64,000 bases of DNA, taken from UBA9611 sp965237595 (lineage in GTDB: Bacteria > Chloroflexota > Dehalococcoidia > Lucifugimonadales > UBA3495). The DNA lies in assembly GCA_965237595.1 (NCBI GenBank), contig CBDEFY010000003.1, forward strand, positions 1-64,000, given 5' to 3'. The position numbers and the translations under genes are program-made. This document shows, in pieces, positions 25,338 through 33,702 of this stretch (the stretch's first letter is position 1; the number at the start of each line of letters is the position of its first letter). Below the pieces are notes generated by a model. It worked only from the letters and a program-made list of their open reading frames with translations, did not search any database and was not told where the DNA came from.

Positions 25338-26615
25338 ATGCCAGGACTGTTGGAAGGGGTCAGGGTCTTGGACCTGACCCACTACATAGCCGGGCCATAC
25401 TGCACCAAACTGCTGGCCGGCCTCGGCGCGGACGTAATCAAGATTGAGCGTCCGGGCAGAGGTGACGGGGCTAGGTGGTTGGGGCCGTTTGCTTCGGAGG
25501 GCGCGGAAATCCCCCCTGGCCCCCCTTTGCGACCTAGCCCCGGTTTTCAAAAAGAGGGGAGTCCGCCTGAGGATAGTGCTTGGTTTCTTTATCTGAATAC
25601 GGCTAAGCAGAGCTTGGCTTTGGACCTTCAGTTTCCTAATGGACGGAAAGTTGCCTTGGAGCTCGCGGCCAAGGCGGACATCTTGGTTGAGAACTTCGCG
25701 CCCGGCGGCATGGACAGATTGGGGCTGTCCTACGCGGAGTTGCAGCAGGTCAACCCCGCCTTGGTGGTGACATCCATCTCCAACTTCGGCCAGACGGGGC
25801 CTTACCGGGACTGGAAGGCGTCGGAGTTGATCTTATACGCATTGGGCGGGTTGATGAACATCACCGGAGAGCCGTACCAAGAACCCCTGAAAGAGGGCAT
25901 GCCCCTGGCCCAATTGGGGGCCGGACAGAACGCTTTCGCCGCCACCATGGCCGCCTTGATGTACGCCGAGGAGACGGGCGAGGGCCAACAGATAGACGTG
26001 TCCATCGCCGAATACGCCACCAACATCCTGGAAAACGCCCTGATGCAGTACAGCTACTCGGGCCAGGAGTACAGCCGGGTGGGCAACCGGGGCTACGGCC
26101 GGGCCGCCTGGGGCATCTACTCCTGCCGGGACGGCCACGTGGGAATCATCGCCGGGCCGGACCACCGGTGGCCGGAGGTGGCCGGGATCATGGAGCGGGA
26201 AGAACTGTCCGACCCCCGGTTCGCCTCCCGCGCGGGTAGGTTGGAGCATGCCGACGAAGTCGACGCCTACATGCTGCCCTTCCTGATTGACAACGACAAG
26301 GTGGACATCTTCAAGGCTGGCCAGGAAAGCGGTCTGGGCTTCAGCTTCGTTGCCACCATGAAGGACATCTTGGAGATGGAGCAACTCTTGCACCGGGACT
26401 ACTTCGTCGAACTGGACCACCCAGTGGCCGGACGGCTCAGCTACCCCGGCGCGCCAATCATGCCCGAGAAGGGTGTCGATGCCTGGGTATTCCGGCGCGC
26501 GCCCCTGCTCGGCGAGCATACCTCTCTGGCTCTAAACTCTTGGCTTGGCTACTCGGAAGCCCAGGTGTCGGACTTGATGGATCAAGGTGTGCTCGCGCGG
26601 AACGGGGGTGCTTAG
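25338..26615 (+). CDS. CaiB/BaiF CoA-transferase with an in-frame repeat insertion
   Basis: A class III CoA-transferase that moves CoA between carboxylic acids through an aspartyl thioester; the likely nucleophile is D220 (QQIDVSIAEYATN). The N-terminus shows VRVLDLTHYIAGPYCTKLLAGLGADVIKIERP. Between GPFASEG and DSAWFLYLNTAKQSLALDL lie ~22 extra residues (about 56-77, Pro-rich, IPPGPPLRPSPGF) that are encoded by a copy of the AAATCCCCC palindromic repeat. The insertion keeps the frame and sits in a surface loop of this fold, so the enzyme may still work. GGAGAAAG precedes the ATG. A second CoA-transferase follows after 4 bp or with overlap. Confidence 0.9.
   Translation: MPGLLEGVRVLDLTHYIAGPYCTKLLAGLGADVIKIERPGRGDGARWLGPFASEGAEIPPGPPLRPSPGFQKEGSPPEDSAWFLYLNTAKQSLALDLQFPNGRKVALELAAKADILVENFAPGGMDRLGLSYAELQQVNPALVVTSISNFGQTGPYRDWKASELILYALGGLMNITGEPYQEPLKEGMPLAQLGAGQNAFAATMAALMYAEETGEGQQIDVSIAEYATNILENALMQYSYSGQEYSRVGNRGYGRAAWGIYSCRDGHVGIIAGPDHRWPEVAGIMEREELSDPRFASRAGRLEHADEVDAYMLPFLIDNDKVDIFKAGQESGLGFSFVATMKDILEMEQLLHRDYFVELDHPVAGRLSYPGAPIMPEKGVDAWVFRRAPLLGEHTSLALNSWLGYSEAQVSDLMDQGVLARNGGA
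25505..25566. repeat. Palindromic repeat, AAATCCCCC family, copy 4, inside a coding sequence
   Basis: The left arm GGAAATCCCCCC (25505-25516) is followed by CCCCCTTTGC, as in copy 3. The right arm is decayed (AAAAGAGGGGAGTCC near the end). The copy lies wholly inside the CoA-transferase reading frame and is translated. Confidence 0.7.
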
Positions 26616-26619
26616 CTCG

Positions 26620-27915
26620 ATGCAGAAGACGCCGGAAAGAATGCCCCTCAAGAACTACCGGGTGCTGGACCTCTCCCGGATCTGGGCGGGACCGTACTGC
26701 ACCAAGCTGTTCGCCGACATGGGCGCCGAGATTATCAAGATGGAGTCGCTGAGCGTTTACGACTCCCACCGGGGCCCGGTCAACCCGGCCCGGGGTATCG
26801 CCGCCTATCCCGACGCCGAACCCGGCGAGGAGCCATGGAACCGCAACGGCTGGTTCAACTGTCTCCATATGTCCAAGTACGGCGTGACCCTGGAACTGAC
26901 CAAGGACGAAGGACGCCGGGTCTTCGAGCGTCTGGTGTCAATCAGCGACGTGTTGATCGAGAACTTCCGGCAGGGAAGCCTGGCAAGGCTGGGCTACACC
27001 TACGAGGAACTGCGCAAGCACCGCCCCGACCTGATTTACGTATCGATGCCGGCCTTCGGTAACACCGGGCCCTGGAAAGGGTACCTGGGTTACGGCATCG
27101 GCCAAGAACAGCTCTCGGGCATGGCCCATATGACGGGGTACCGGGGCGAAGGGCCCATGAAATCTGGCATCAACCACGGCGATCCCATCACCGGCTCCCA
27201 CGCCGCCGGGGTGCTGATGGCCGCCCTGCGCCACCGCCGCCGCACCGGCAAGGGAATGTTTGTCGACGTCTCCCAGCAGGAGTCCTCGGTGGCCCTGATG
27301 GGACCCGAAGTACTGGCCTACCAGATGACCGGACGGGAACCGGAACGCCGGGGCAACCGCTCCGGCTGGTACGCTCCCGCCAACAGCTACCCCTGCGCTG
27401 GCGAGGACCGCTGGGTGACCATCGCCGCCACCAACCAAGAGCAGTGGCGAAACTTAACCCAAGTTATAGCAGGAGATGGGGAAGCGCCGGAACTGGCCGA
27501 CGACCCCCGTTTCGCCACGGCCGCCCAGCGCCATGAGAACCATGACGACTTGGACCGCATTATCTCCGAATGGACCGAGGGCCAAGAGGCTTATGCAGTT
27601 GCCCACAAGCTTCAAAAGGCGGGAGTGCCCGCCGGGCCGGTGCTGCGCGGCCCCGACCTATTGGCCGACCCCCATTACAAAGACCGGGGCACCTTCGTCA
27701 CCGTTGACCACCCTCAAGTGGGACCGAAGCAGTATCCAGGCATCCCTTGGAAGATGTCGGCCACTCCAGGGCAGGTCCGTTGGCCGTCCCCGACCTTGGG
27801 CCAGCACAACCGGGAGGTCTACGGCGAACTGCTGGGGCTGACCGGGCCCGAGATCGACCAACTGGAACAGACCGGGATCATCGGTACAAAGCCCACCGGC
27901 TCCCGAATCATCTAG
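26620..27915 (+). CDS. CaiB/BaiF CoA-transferase
   Basis: A second class III CoA-transferase, about 431 residues from ATG 26620. The start is uncertain: the frame is open to 26587 and another ATG stands at 26641. The N-terminus is YRVLDLSRIWAGPYCTKLFADMGAEIIKMES; the likely catalytic Asp is D216 (MFVDVSQQESS); AGVPAGPVLRGPDLLADPHYKDRG is the usual C-terminal segment. It follows the first CoA-transferase almost without gap, and an enoyl-CoA hydratase gene follows, so the three probably handle one acyl-CoA route (activation then hydration). The substrate acid is unknown. No insertion like that of its neighbour is present. Confidence 0.92.
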   Translation: MQKTPERMPLKNYRVLDLSRIWAGPYCTKLFADMGAEIIKMESLSVYDSHRGPVNPARGIAAYPDAEPGEEPWNRNGWFNCLHMSKYGVTLELTKDEGRRVFERLVSISDVLIENFRQGSLARLGYTYEELRKHRPDLIYVSMPAFGNTGPWKGYLGYGIGQEQLSGMAHMTGYRGEGPMKSGINHGDPITGSHAAGVLMAALRHRRRTGKGMFVDVSQQESSVALMGPEVLAYQMTGREPERRGNRSGWYAPANSYPCAGEDRWVTIAATNQEQWRNLTQVIAGDGEAPELADDPRFATAAQRHENHDDLDRIISEWTEGQEAYAVAHKLQKAGVPAGPVLRGPDLLADPHYKDRGTFVTVDHPQVGPKQYPGIPWKMSATPGQVRWPSPTLGQHNREVYGELLGLTGPEIDQLEQTGIIGTKPTGSRII

Positions 27916-27928
27916 TTTGCTGCCCAGA

Positions 27929-27953
27929 AGCTGAAAGCTGACAGCTTTCAGCT
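27929..27953. repeat. AGCT-type palindrome between CoA-transferase and hydratase genes
   Basis: Perfect 12-bp arms AGCTGAAAGCTG (27929-27940) and CAGCTTTCAGCT (27942-27953) around one A, followed by AAAAAA. It starts 14 bp after the CoA-transferase stop and ends 7 bp before the GGAGG of the next gene. This is the cleanest copy of the family. Confidence 0.75.
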
Positions 27954-27972
27954 AAAAAATGGAGGCAATAAA

Positions 27973-28749
27973 TTGGCAGAGAAAGAAGTCATTTACGAAA
28001 TCAAAGAGGGCATCGCCTACATCACCCTCAACCGCCCGGAAAAGCTGAACGCCATCGACCCGCCCATGCGTCAGCTACTCTGGGACGCCTTCCAGGACGT
28101 CAAGAACAACACCGAGGTCCGCTGCGCCATCGTCACCGGGGCCGGACGGGCCTTCTCCACCGGGCACGACCTGGTGGCCATGGCCGCCGCCGCCGCCAAT
28201 CCTCAGGCTGCCGAAGGCCCCACCACCGGCGACCTTTACGTGGTCCAGTCCAACATCTGGAAGCCCATCATCGCCGCCATCAACGGCATCTGTCTCGCCC
28301 AGGGTTGCGGCATCGCCTTGGGCAGCGACATCCGCATCGCGTCCTCCAAGGCCGAGTTCGGCTGGCCCCAGGCCAAGCGGGGCATCTCATCGGTCAGCGG
28401 CCCGGCGCTCTTGTCCCAGGTGGTGCCTAGAAACATCGCCTTCGAGTTCCTTTTCACCGGCGATTTCGTGGACGCCAACAAGGCCCTGGAGTTGATGCTG
28501 GTCAACTACGTGGTGGCGCCGGAAGATGTCATGCCCCGGGCGGAGGAGATTGCCCGGAAGATTACCGCCAACGCTCCCCTCTCCATAGCCGCCATCAAAG
28601 AGGCCGCCATCAAGGGCTCGGAGATGAGTCTGGAAGACCGGGTGGCCTTCGCCCAGAATAAGCGCAACGAAGTGCTGGAGAGCGAGGACGCCAAGGAAGG
28701 CGTCCGGGCCTTCGCAGAGAAGCGCGCCCCGGTCTGGAAGGGGCGCTAG
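27973..28749 (+). CDS. Enoyl-CoA hydratase/crotonase-family protein
   Basis: A 258-residue crotonase-fold enzyme acting on acyl-CoA thioesters, most simply adding water to trans-2-enoyl-CoA. The start is TTG 27973 with GGAGG 7 nt upstream. The N-terminal ITLNRPEKLNAIDPPM and the CoA-binding loop AGRAFSTGHDLVAM are typical. The oxyanion and catalytic region NGICLAQGCGIALGSDIRIAS is followed by AEFGWPQAKRGI, with only one of the two classical glutamates recognisable. Isomerase or hydrolase chemistry therefore remains open. It probably shares a transcript with the two preceding CoA-transferases. Confidence 0.92.
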   Translation: MAEKEVIYEIKEGIAYITLNRPEKLNAIDPPMRQLLWDAFQDVKNNTEVRCAIVTGAGRAFSTGHDLVAMAAAAANPQAAEGPTTGDLYVVQSNIWKPIIAAINGICLAQGCGIALGSDIRIASSKAEFGWPQAKRGISSVSGPALLSQVVPRNIAFEFLFTGDFVDANKALELMLVNYVVAPEDVMPRAEEIARKITANAPLSIAAIKEAAIKGSEMSLEDRVAFAQNKRNEVLESEDAKEGVRAFAEKRAPVWKGR

Positions 28750-28817
28750 CCAACACCCGTCCAAAACACTGACAGATTAGCCTTGAAGCCCGGCGGGCTC
28801 CTGGCTAGCATGGGGCC

Positions 28818-30983
28818 GTGCTCGACCAACTGAAAGCCTATTTCGGTTTTGACCGGTTCCTGCCCCTCCAAGAAGAGATTATCGCCAAGGTGCTGGCCGG
28901 CCGCGACACCTTGGTGTTGATGCCCACCGGCGGCGGCAAGTCGCTGTGTTACCAACTTCCCGCCCTGCGTTTCAATGGCCTCACCCTGGTGGTCTCTCCC
29001 CTCATCGCCCTGATGAAAGACCAAGTGGACGGCCTTCGGGCCAACGGCGTCCCCGCCGGGATGCTGAACAGCACCATGCCGGCCCGGGAGACCTCGCAGG
29101 TCCAAGACCAAGCCCGGCAGGGCACCCTCAAGATTCTCTACGTCGCTCCGGAACGCCTGGCCCTCCCCGGCTTCCAGCGGTTCCTCCAGTCCTTGGACGT
29201 CAGCCTGATTGCCATCGACGAGGCCCACTGCATCTCCGAGTGGGGCCATGAGTTTCGTCCCGACTACCGCAACCTGAAAGCCCTGCGGCGCGACTTCCCG
29301 GGCGTCCCGGTCATCGCCCTCACCGCCACCGCCACCAAACCGGTCCGAGAGGACATCGTCACCCAACTTGGGCTTCGGGACCCGAAGATATTCATCTCCA
29401 GTTTCGACCGGCCCAATCTGACCTACTCCATCCAGCCCAAGACCGACCCCCTGGGCTCGTTGCTGCATCTGCTGGAGAAGCATCAGGGCCAATCGGCCAT
29501 CGTTTACCGCTTCTCCCGGAAGGCTACCGAGGAAACGGCATTGGAGTTGTCGGAGCGCGGCTTCAGCGCCCTGCCCTACCACGCGGGGCTGGAACGGGAC
29601 GTGCGGCGGGAGACCCAGGAGAAGTTCATCCGCGACCAAGTGCAGATCGTGGTGGCCACCGTCGCCTTCGGCATGGGCATAGACAAGCCCGACGTACGCC
29701 TAGTGGTGCATTACGATCTGCCCAAGTCCGTGGAAGGCTATTACCAAGAGACGGGCCGCGCCGGAAGGGATGGCCTGCCCAGCGATTGCGTGCTGTTTTA
29801 TTCTTACGGCGACCGCTCCAAGCAGGAATACTTCATCGGCCAAATAGAAGACGACGATGAACGGGACAAGGCCCACACGAAATTAGACCAGCTTCTCGCG
29901 CTGTGCGACCTGCAAACCTGCCGGCGCGCCTACCTGATGGAGTACCTGGGCGAGTCTTGGCCCAAGACCGGCTGCGGCGGTTGCGACATCTGTCTGCTGC
30001 CCAGGGAGGAATTCGACGCCACCGAGATTGCCCAGAAGGTCCTGTCTACGGCCATCCGCACCGGCGAGCGATTTGGCGTCAATTATCTGGTGGATGTCCT
30101 GCGGGGTGCGGGTAACAAGGCCGTCCGCACCAGGGGGCATAACAATCTGTCCGTGTTCGGTATAGCCAAGGACGTTGACTCGGACGAACTCAAGGAACTG
30201 GTGCGCTCCCTGGTCAGCAAGGGATTGCTGGCCCAACAAGGGAACGGGTATCCAACCCTGGCTGTTTCTCCCCAAGGCCGAAAATTCTTGAAGGACCGGG
30301 AGCAACTCACCCTTACCCGGCCCAAGCACATAGCAGAAGCTCGTCAAGCAGTCTCGGAACGGGAACAGGCCTACGATACCAAGTTATTCGACGAACTGGC
30401 TGCGTTGCGCCTGCAGATTGCCACCGAACGGGAGGTGCCCGCCTACGTCATCTTCGGCAACAAGGCCCTACAGCAGATGGCCTTCCACACGCCCCGGAAC
30501 GAAGTCGAATTCTCCAAGATATCCGGCGTGGGAGACGCTAAACTTAGAGAATTCAGCGGGCCGTTCCTGAAGGCTATAACCGACTACTTGCAGGTCAACG
30601 GGCGCGCTGTGCAAGCCGAACGGGTCCCGGTCTCCGCTCCGAAGAAGCGGGTCAAGGGCATCAGCATGAGCGTCCGCGAGACCAGGGATTTGGTGGGCCA
30701 GGGGCTGTCTTTGGAAGAGGTGGCCGAGCAGCGGGGCATCAGCGAAAGACAAATCCGCAGTCATCTGGAGCGGATCGTTCAAGAAGGCGGCGAGATCGAC
30801 CTGGAACACCTGATGCCTTCCGAGCCCAGACGCCGCGAGATTGAAGCGGCCTTTAGAGAGATGGGAGAAGCGCGCCTAACCCCCGTGCGCGATTTCCTGG
30901 GGGACGACTACACCTGGGAGGAGCTGGCCCTGGTCCGATTGGGAATGCGGCAGCGGGAATTCCAGGGCGAGCCGGTGGGCTAG
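28818..30983 (+). CDS. recQ: RecQ-type ATP-dependent DNA helicase
   Basis: A 721-residue 3'-5' helicase for replication-fork repair and recombination. Walker A is MPTGGGKS (K41) and the DEAH box is D134-H137 (IDEAHCISEWGHEFRPDY), followed by ALTATAT and motif VI QETGRAGRDG. The zinc-binding segment has C370-region cysteines (CDLQTCRRAYLMEYLGE...CGGCDIC), then the RQC winged helix, an HRDC domain (~520-600), and an extra C-terminal HTH_40-like region (SLEEVAEQRGISERQIRSHL). The start is GTG 28818. It lies 68 bp after the hydratase gene but has no functional link to it. Confidence 0.96.
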   Translation: MLDQLKAYFGFDRFLPLQEEIIAKVLAGRDTLVLMPTGGGKSLCYQLPALRFNGLTLVVSPLIALMKDQVDGLRANGVPAGMLNSTMPARETSQVQDQARQGTLKILYVAPERLALPGFQRFLQSLDVSLIAIDEAHCISEWGHEFRPDYRNLKALRRDFPGVPVIALTATATKPVREDIVTQLGLRDPKIFISSFDRPNLTYSIQPKTDPLGSLLHLLEKHQGQSAIVYRFSRKATEETALELSERGFSALPYHAGLERDVRRETQEKFIRDQVQIVVATVAFGMGIDKPDVRLVVHYDLPKSVEGYYQETGRAGRDGLPSDCVLFYSYGDRSKQEYFIGQIEDDDERDKAHTKLDQLLALCDLQTCRRAYLMEYLGESWPKTGCGGCDICLLPREEFDATEIAQKVLSTAIRTGERFGVNYLVDVLRGAGNKAVRTRGHNNLSVFGIAKDVDSDELKELVRSLVSKGLLAQQGNGYPTLAVSPQGRKFLKDREQLTLTRPKHIAEARQAVSEREQAYDTKLFDELAALRLQIATEREVPAYVIFGNKALQQMAFHTPRNEVEFSKISGVGDAKLREFSGPFLKAITDYLQVNGRAVQAERVPVSAPKKRVKGISMSVRETRDLVGQGLSLEEVAEQRGISERQIRSHLERIVQEGGEIDLEHLMPSEPRRREIEAAFREMGEARLTPVRDFLGDDYTWEELALVRLGMRQREFQGEPVG

Positions 30984-30984
30984 G

Positions 30985-31047
30985 GTGGTTCGACAAGCTC
31001 ACCACGAACGGATGGGCAAATTGTGAGTAAGAACAAAAACCGTTCGT
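30985..31047. repeat. REP-like repeat flanking the IS110 remnant (left)
   Basis: Contains GGTGGTTCGACAAGCTCACC and then ACGAACGG (31004-31011) with its complement CCGTTCGT (31040-31047). On the other side of the transposase remnant, 32206-32226 reads GAGCCTGTCGAAGGGC, the complementary orientation of a related unit. The pair resembles a REP element split by the insertion. Confidence 0.55.
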
Positions 31048-31049
31048 CC

Positions 31050-31215
31050 TTGTATCTTAAACCAGGACGTGGCAGGCCGAATCGTCCTAGGCTTTTTAGG
31101 CCGAGGCTCAGCGAGGCCGCCACGTCCTCCCCGCCCAGAGCCCGAACAGTTGACTGGGCGGCAGCCCGTATCAAGCAAGGCTGGGCCGGTGCCGGGGGAC
31201 CAATGAGGGGAACCA
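31050..31215 (+). ncRNA. Candidate bridge RNA region of the IS110 remnant
   Basis: The non-coding 5' part of the IS110-type element, between its left side and the transposase start. A perfect 10-bp pair AGGACGTGGC (31064-31073) and GCCACGTCCT (31119-31128) closes a ~45-nt internal region that itself has short GC-rich complementary stretches. IS110 elements encode a structured bridge RNA at exactly this place, with target- and donor-binding loops. Only the outer stem and position are seen; loops were not matched to target or donor DNA, and the transposase next to it is dead. Confidence 0.35.
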
Positions 31216-31227
31216 GTGATGGGAGGT

Positions 31228-32193
31228 AGATGGATGGAAGATTCGCAGGTGTTCATAGGTATCGATGTTTCCAAGAGCTGCTTGGATGTGGCTTCCAGGC
31301 CCACGGGTGAAGTGTGGCAGGTCACGAACGATGCGAACGGCATCGGTGCTCTGGCCCAGCGGCTGACGGGGATGAGCCCTTCCTTGGTTGTGCTCGAGGC
31401 CACGGGAGGTCGCTCACCGCTGAGCTGGCGGCGGTCGGTCTTCCAGTGGCGGCGGTCGGTCTTCCAGTGGCGGTGGTCAACCCCAGACACGTAAGGGACT
31501 TCGCCCGGGCTGCTGGCGCCCTGGCTAAGACCGACGCCTTGGACGCCCAGGTGTTGGCCCACTTTGGGCAGGCGATGGAGGCCTAAGCCCAGGCTTCTTC
31601 CTGACCCAGACGCCCAAGACCTGCAGGCCATGGTTGGCCGCCGGCGGCAGTTGGTGGAGATGATTACCGCGGAGAAGAACCGCCGGAGGACCGTGATTGC
31701 TCGGATCCGTCCTCAGGTGGAAGAACATATCCGCTGGCTGGAAAAAAGCTTGGAGGACCTGGACCAAGACCTGGACAGCTTCATCCGCTCCAGTCCCATG
31801 TGGCGGACCAAAGAAAGGGTCATAAGGAGCGCTCCTGGCGTTGGCCCGGTATTCACGGCAACCGTTTTGGCCAATCTGCCAGAATTGGGCACGATGAACC
31901 GGGGTCAAGTCGCCGCGCTGGTGGGCGTAGCACCGTTCAATAGGGACAGTGGAACGCTCCGAGGCAAGCGCACTGTTTGGGGAGGACGCCGTCACGTGAG
32001 GGCGGCCCTTTACATGGCGGCCTTGGTGGCGACCCGGTACAATCCGGTGATCAAAGAGTTTTATCAACGGCTATGCTCCATGGGCAAACCCAAGAAAGTG
32101 GCCTTGACGGCCTGTATGCGCAAGCTCTTGGTCATTCTAAATTCCATGGTGAAACATGGCAGAGAGTGGCAGCCAAACCTTCAAACGCCTTGA
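31228..32193 (+). pseudogene. IS110-family DEDD transposase, two frameshifts and a 21-bp tandem duplication
   Basis: A broken IS110 recombinase. The first frame gives MEDSQVFIGIDVSKSCLDVA (first D) and VVLEATGG (E), then goes out of frame near 31410. The second frame gives RSLTAELAAVGLPVA, with GLPVAAVGLPVAVV marking a direct 21-bp duplication (about 31430-31471), and then LAKTDALDAQVLAHFGQAME (the two further Asp residues). A second shift near 31575 (an extra G in GGAGGCC) returns to the first frame for the coiled-coil and the Transposase_20 domain (SAPGVGPVFTATVLANLPEL, GVAPFNRDSGTLRGKR with the Ser). All parts of one ~320-residue protein are present, so decay is recent. Confidence 0.88.
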
Positions 32194-32275
32194 CATCCAA
32201 GACAGTTGCTGAGCCTGTCGAAGGGCCCAACATCGGGTCATACCCGAATTGAAATGGCCCTAAAACCAGGAACAG

Positions 32276-32470
32276 TTACCCCAACTCCCGGCGCATGTCG
32301 GGCGGCAGCAGGTTTGGGATGGAGTCCTCTATCGGGTAGGTCTCGTCACACGCGGCGCAAATGAGACTGCCGGTCACCACTTCGTCGCCTTCCTCCGTCT
32401 CGGAGCGAAGTTCCAATTCCCCCTTGCAGACCGGGCAGGCCAGTATCTCCATCAGGTCTTTCTTCATCAC
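32276..32470 (-). CDS. Trm112-family small zinc protein
   Basis: A 64-residue protein of the Trm112/UPF0434 type. One CxxC pair stands near the N-terminus (ACPVCKGEL) and one in the middle (CAACDETYPIEDSIPNLLP), which together bind zinc. In eukaryotes Trm112 activates methyltransferases; bacterial members have no settled role. The PxxxxIPxLLP ending is diagnostic. It is the last gene of a minus-strand run with a CopD-like and a TlpA-like gene; the gap to the next is 21 bp, so co-transcription is likely. Confidence 0.88.
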   Translation of the reverse strand: MMKKDLMEILACPVCKGELELRSETEEGDEVVTGSLICAACDETYPIEDSIPNLLPPDMRRELG

Positions 32471-32491
32471 TACTCCAATCCAGTGGGTCGC

Positions 32492-32977
32492 TCACGAAAC
32501 TAAGGCGTCCTCAAGCAGGCCGTCCAATACGTCGGATAATCCTATCACCACTATGCCGATTACCAAAAGGGCCGTGGTCCCCGTCAACCGCCCCCGCAAC
32601 CTCCGCCAGCCCGAGTCTCCCGGTTCCGGGTCTTCGGGATAGCTGCCCTGGCTCATGAACCGGACCACGTAGAACATGTAGAGCGACAGAACTATCTTCA
32701 CCACCAACACGGCCACGTAAGGGCTGGTTATGGCGTCCTCGGTCAGCCTGGAGACCGACAGAATAGCCCCTGTGAGTAACAACACGGCGATGGCGGTGCT
32801 GACCAGACCCCGGAACTCGACGCCGATGGCGCGGCTCGTTTCAGCGGGCAGTCCTTTAGTACTTTGGATGGCTGGGCGCAGCACCATCAGGTAAAAGATG
32901 CCGCCGCCAACCCAAGCCACGGCCGACAAAGCGTGCCCCCAGCGGATGGCCACCAAGATCCAGTCTAAGACGTTCAT
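32492..32977 (-). CDS. CopD-like four-helix membrane protein
   Basis: A 161-residue integral membrane protein with four hydrophobic segments (about 8-33, 58-78, 88-108 and 133-155). The first contains IRWGHALSAVAWVGGGIFYLMVL, whose RxxH...W pattern matches the CopD/YncD-like copper-resistance and heme-associated membrane family; the His in TM1 may bind metal or heme. A hydrophilic acidic loop (QGSYPEDPEPGDSGW) lies between TM3 and TM4. It sits directly upstream of the Trm112-like gene and downstream of a thiol-redox lipoprotein, a set compatible with copper or cytochrome maturation. That role is inference. Confidence 0.7.
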   Translation of the reverse strand: MNVLDWILVAIRWGHALSAVAWVGGGIFYLMVLRPAIQSTKGLPAETSRAIGVEFRGLVSTAIAVLLLTGAILSVSRLTEDAITSPYVAVLVVKIVLSLYMFYVVRFMSQGSYPEDPEPGDSGWRRLRGRLTGTTALLVIGIVVIGLSDVLDGLLEDALVS

Positions 32978-33017
32978 GGGACGGCGTGGGACCGCGTCTG
33001 GCCACCGACGCGGGCCG

Positions 33018-33575
33018 TTATGACGCCGGTTCTCCGGTCAACGCCCTCACCTGCCGGATAATCTCCTCCGGCTCGAGGGTACTGATGCGGGTCGCCACAA
33101 TCTTGCCGTCCATGTCGATGAAAAAAGTCTTGGGGAAATACTCTAACTCGTAGGCTTCGGCGATGCGGGCCAAACGGTCGGTGGCAAAGCTAAAGGTCAG
33201 ATTGAGTTCGTCCACGAAGTCCCGGGCATCCTGCTCCGAATCGAAACCTTGGGGGACGTATAGGGCCAGGAACCGCACCGGACCGTCTTTAAGCTCTTGC
33301 CAGGCGGCCTCGATGGCGGGCATCTCCTCGCGGCAGGGAGGACAACTGGGGTACCAGAAATTCAGCACGACCGCATGGTTCTCGGTTTCCTGAGACAACC
33401 GGAAAGTCGCGCCGTCGAATTGGACCACTTCAAAATCTCGGGCGGTCCGGCCGGAGCCGCCACAGGCTATCAAGAGAATGCTGCCAACCACGGCCGCCAC
33501 GATGGGAAGATGACGATGGCTAAACCAGAAAGAAGGGTTTGATGTGGGGGGGAGCGTGCCCAGTATCGGTTCCAT
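33018..33575 (-). CDS. TlpA/ResA-like thiol-disulfide lipoprotein
   Basis: A 185-residue extracytoplasmic thioredoxin-fold protein. Residues 22-37 form a signal segment ending in lipobox LIAC (C38), so it is probably a lipoprotein facing outward. The active site is C78-P-P-C81 in FWYPSCPPCREEMP, with the cis-Pro region in YFPKTFFIDMDGKIV. Proteins of this type reduce disulfides in apocytochrome c or copper-site proteins. The CopD-like gene follows 40 bp downstream on the same strand. The chosen start is 33575; ATGs further in would remove the signal. Confidence 0.85.
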   Translation of the reverse strand: MEPILGTLPPTSNPSFWFSHRHLPIVAAVVGSILLIACGGSGRTARDFEVVQFDGATFRLSQETENHAVVLNFWYPSCPPCREEMPAIEAAWQELKDGPVRFLALYVPQGFDSEQDARDFVDELNLTFSFATDRLARIAEAYELEYFPKTFFIDMDGKIVATRISTLEPEEIIRQVRALTGEPAS

Positions 33576-33702
33576 ATGGCCTAGTAGCCATTCTATCGGC
33601 GGCCCATAGCCCGGTCAAACGCCCGGCGGCCGGGATCCCGACCCTTGACTAAGTGCGGCCAGGCATTAGAATCGGCGCAAGTAATTACGGGGAGGCGGTG
33701 CG

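Noticed and set aside
31430..31471. Short direct repeat that could look like a CRISPR unit
   Set aside because: Only one duplication of 21 bp, coding in both copies, without spacers; it is a tandem duplication inside a transposase.
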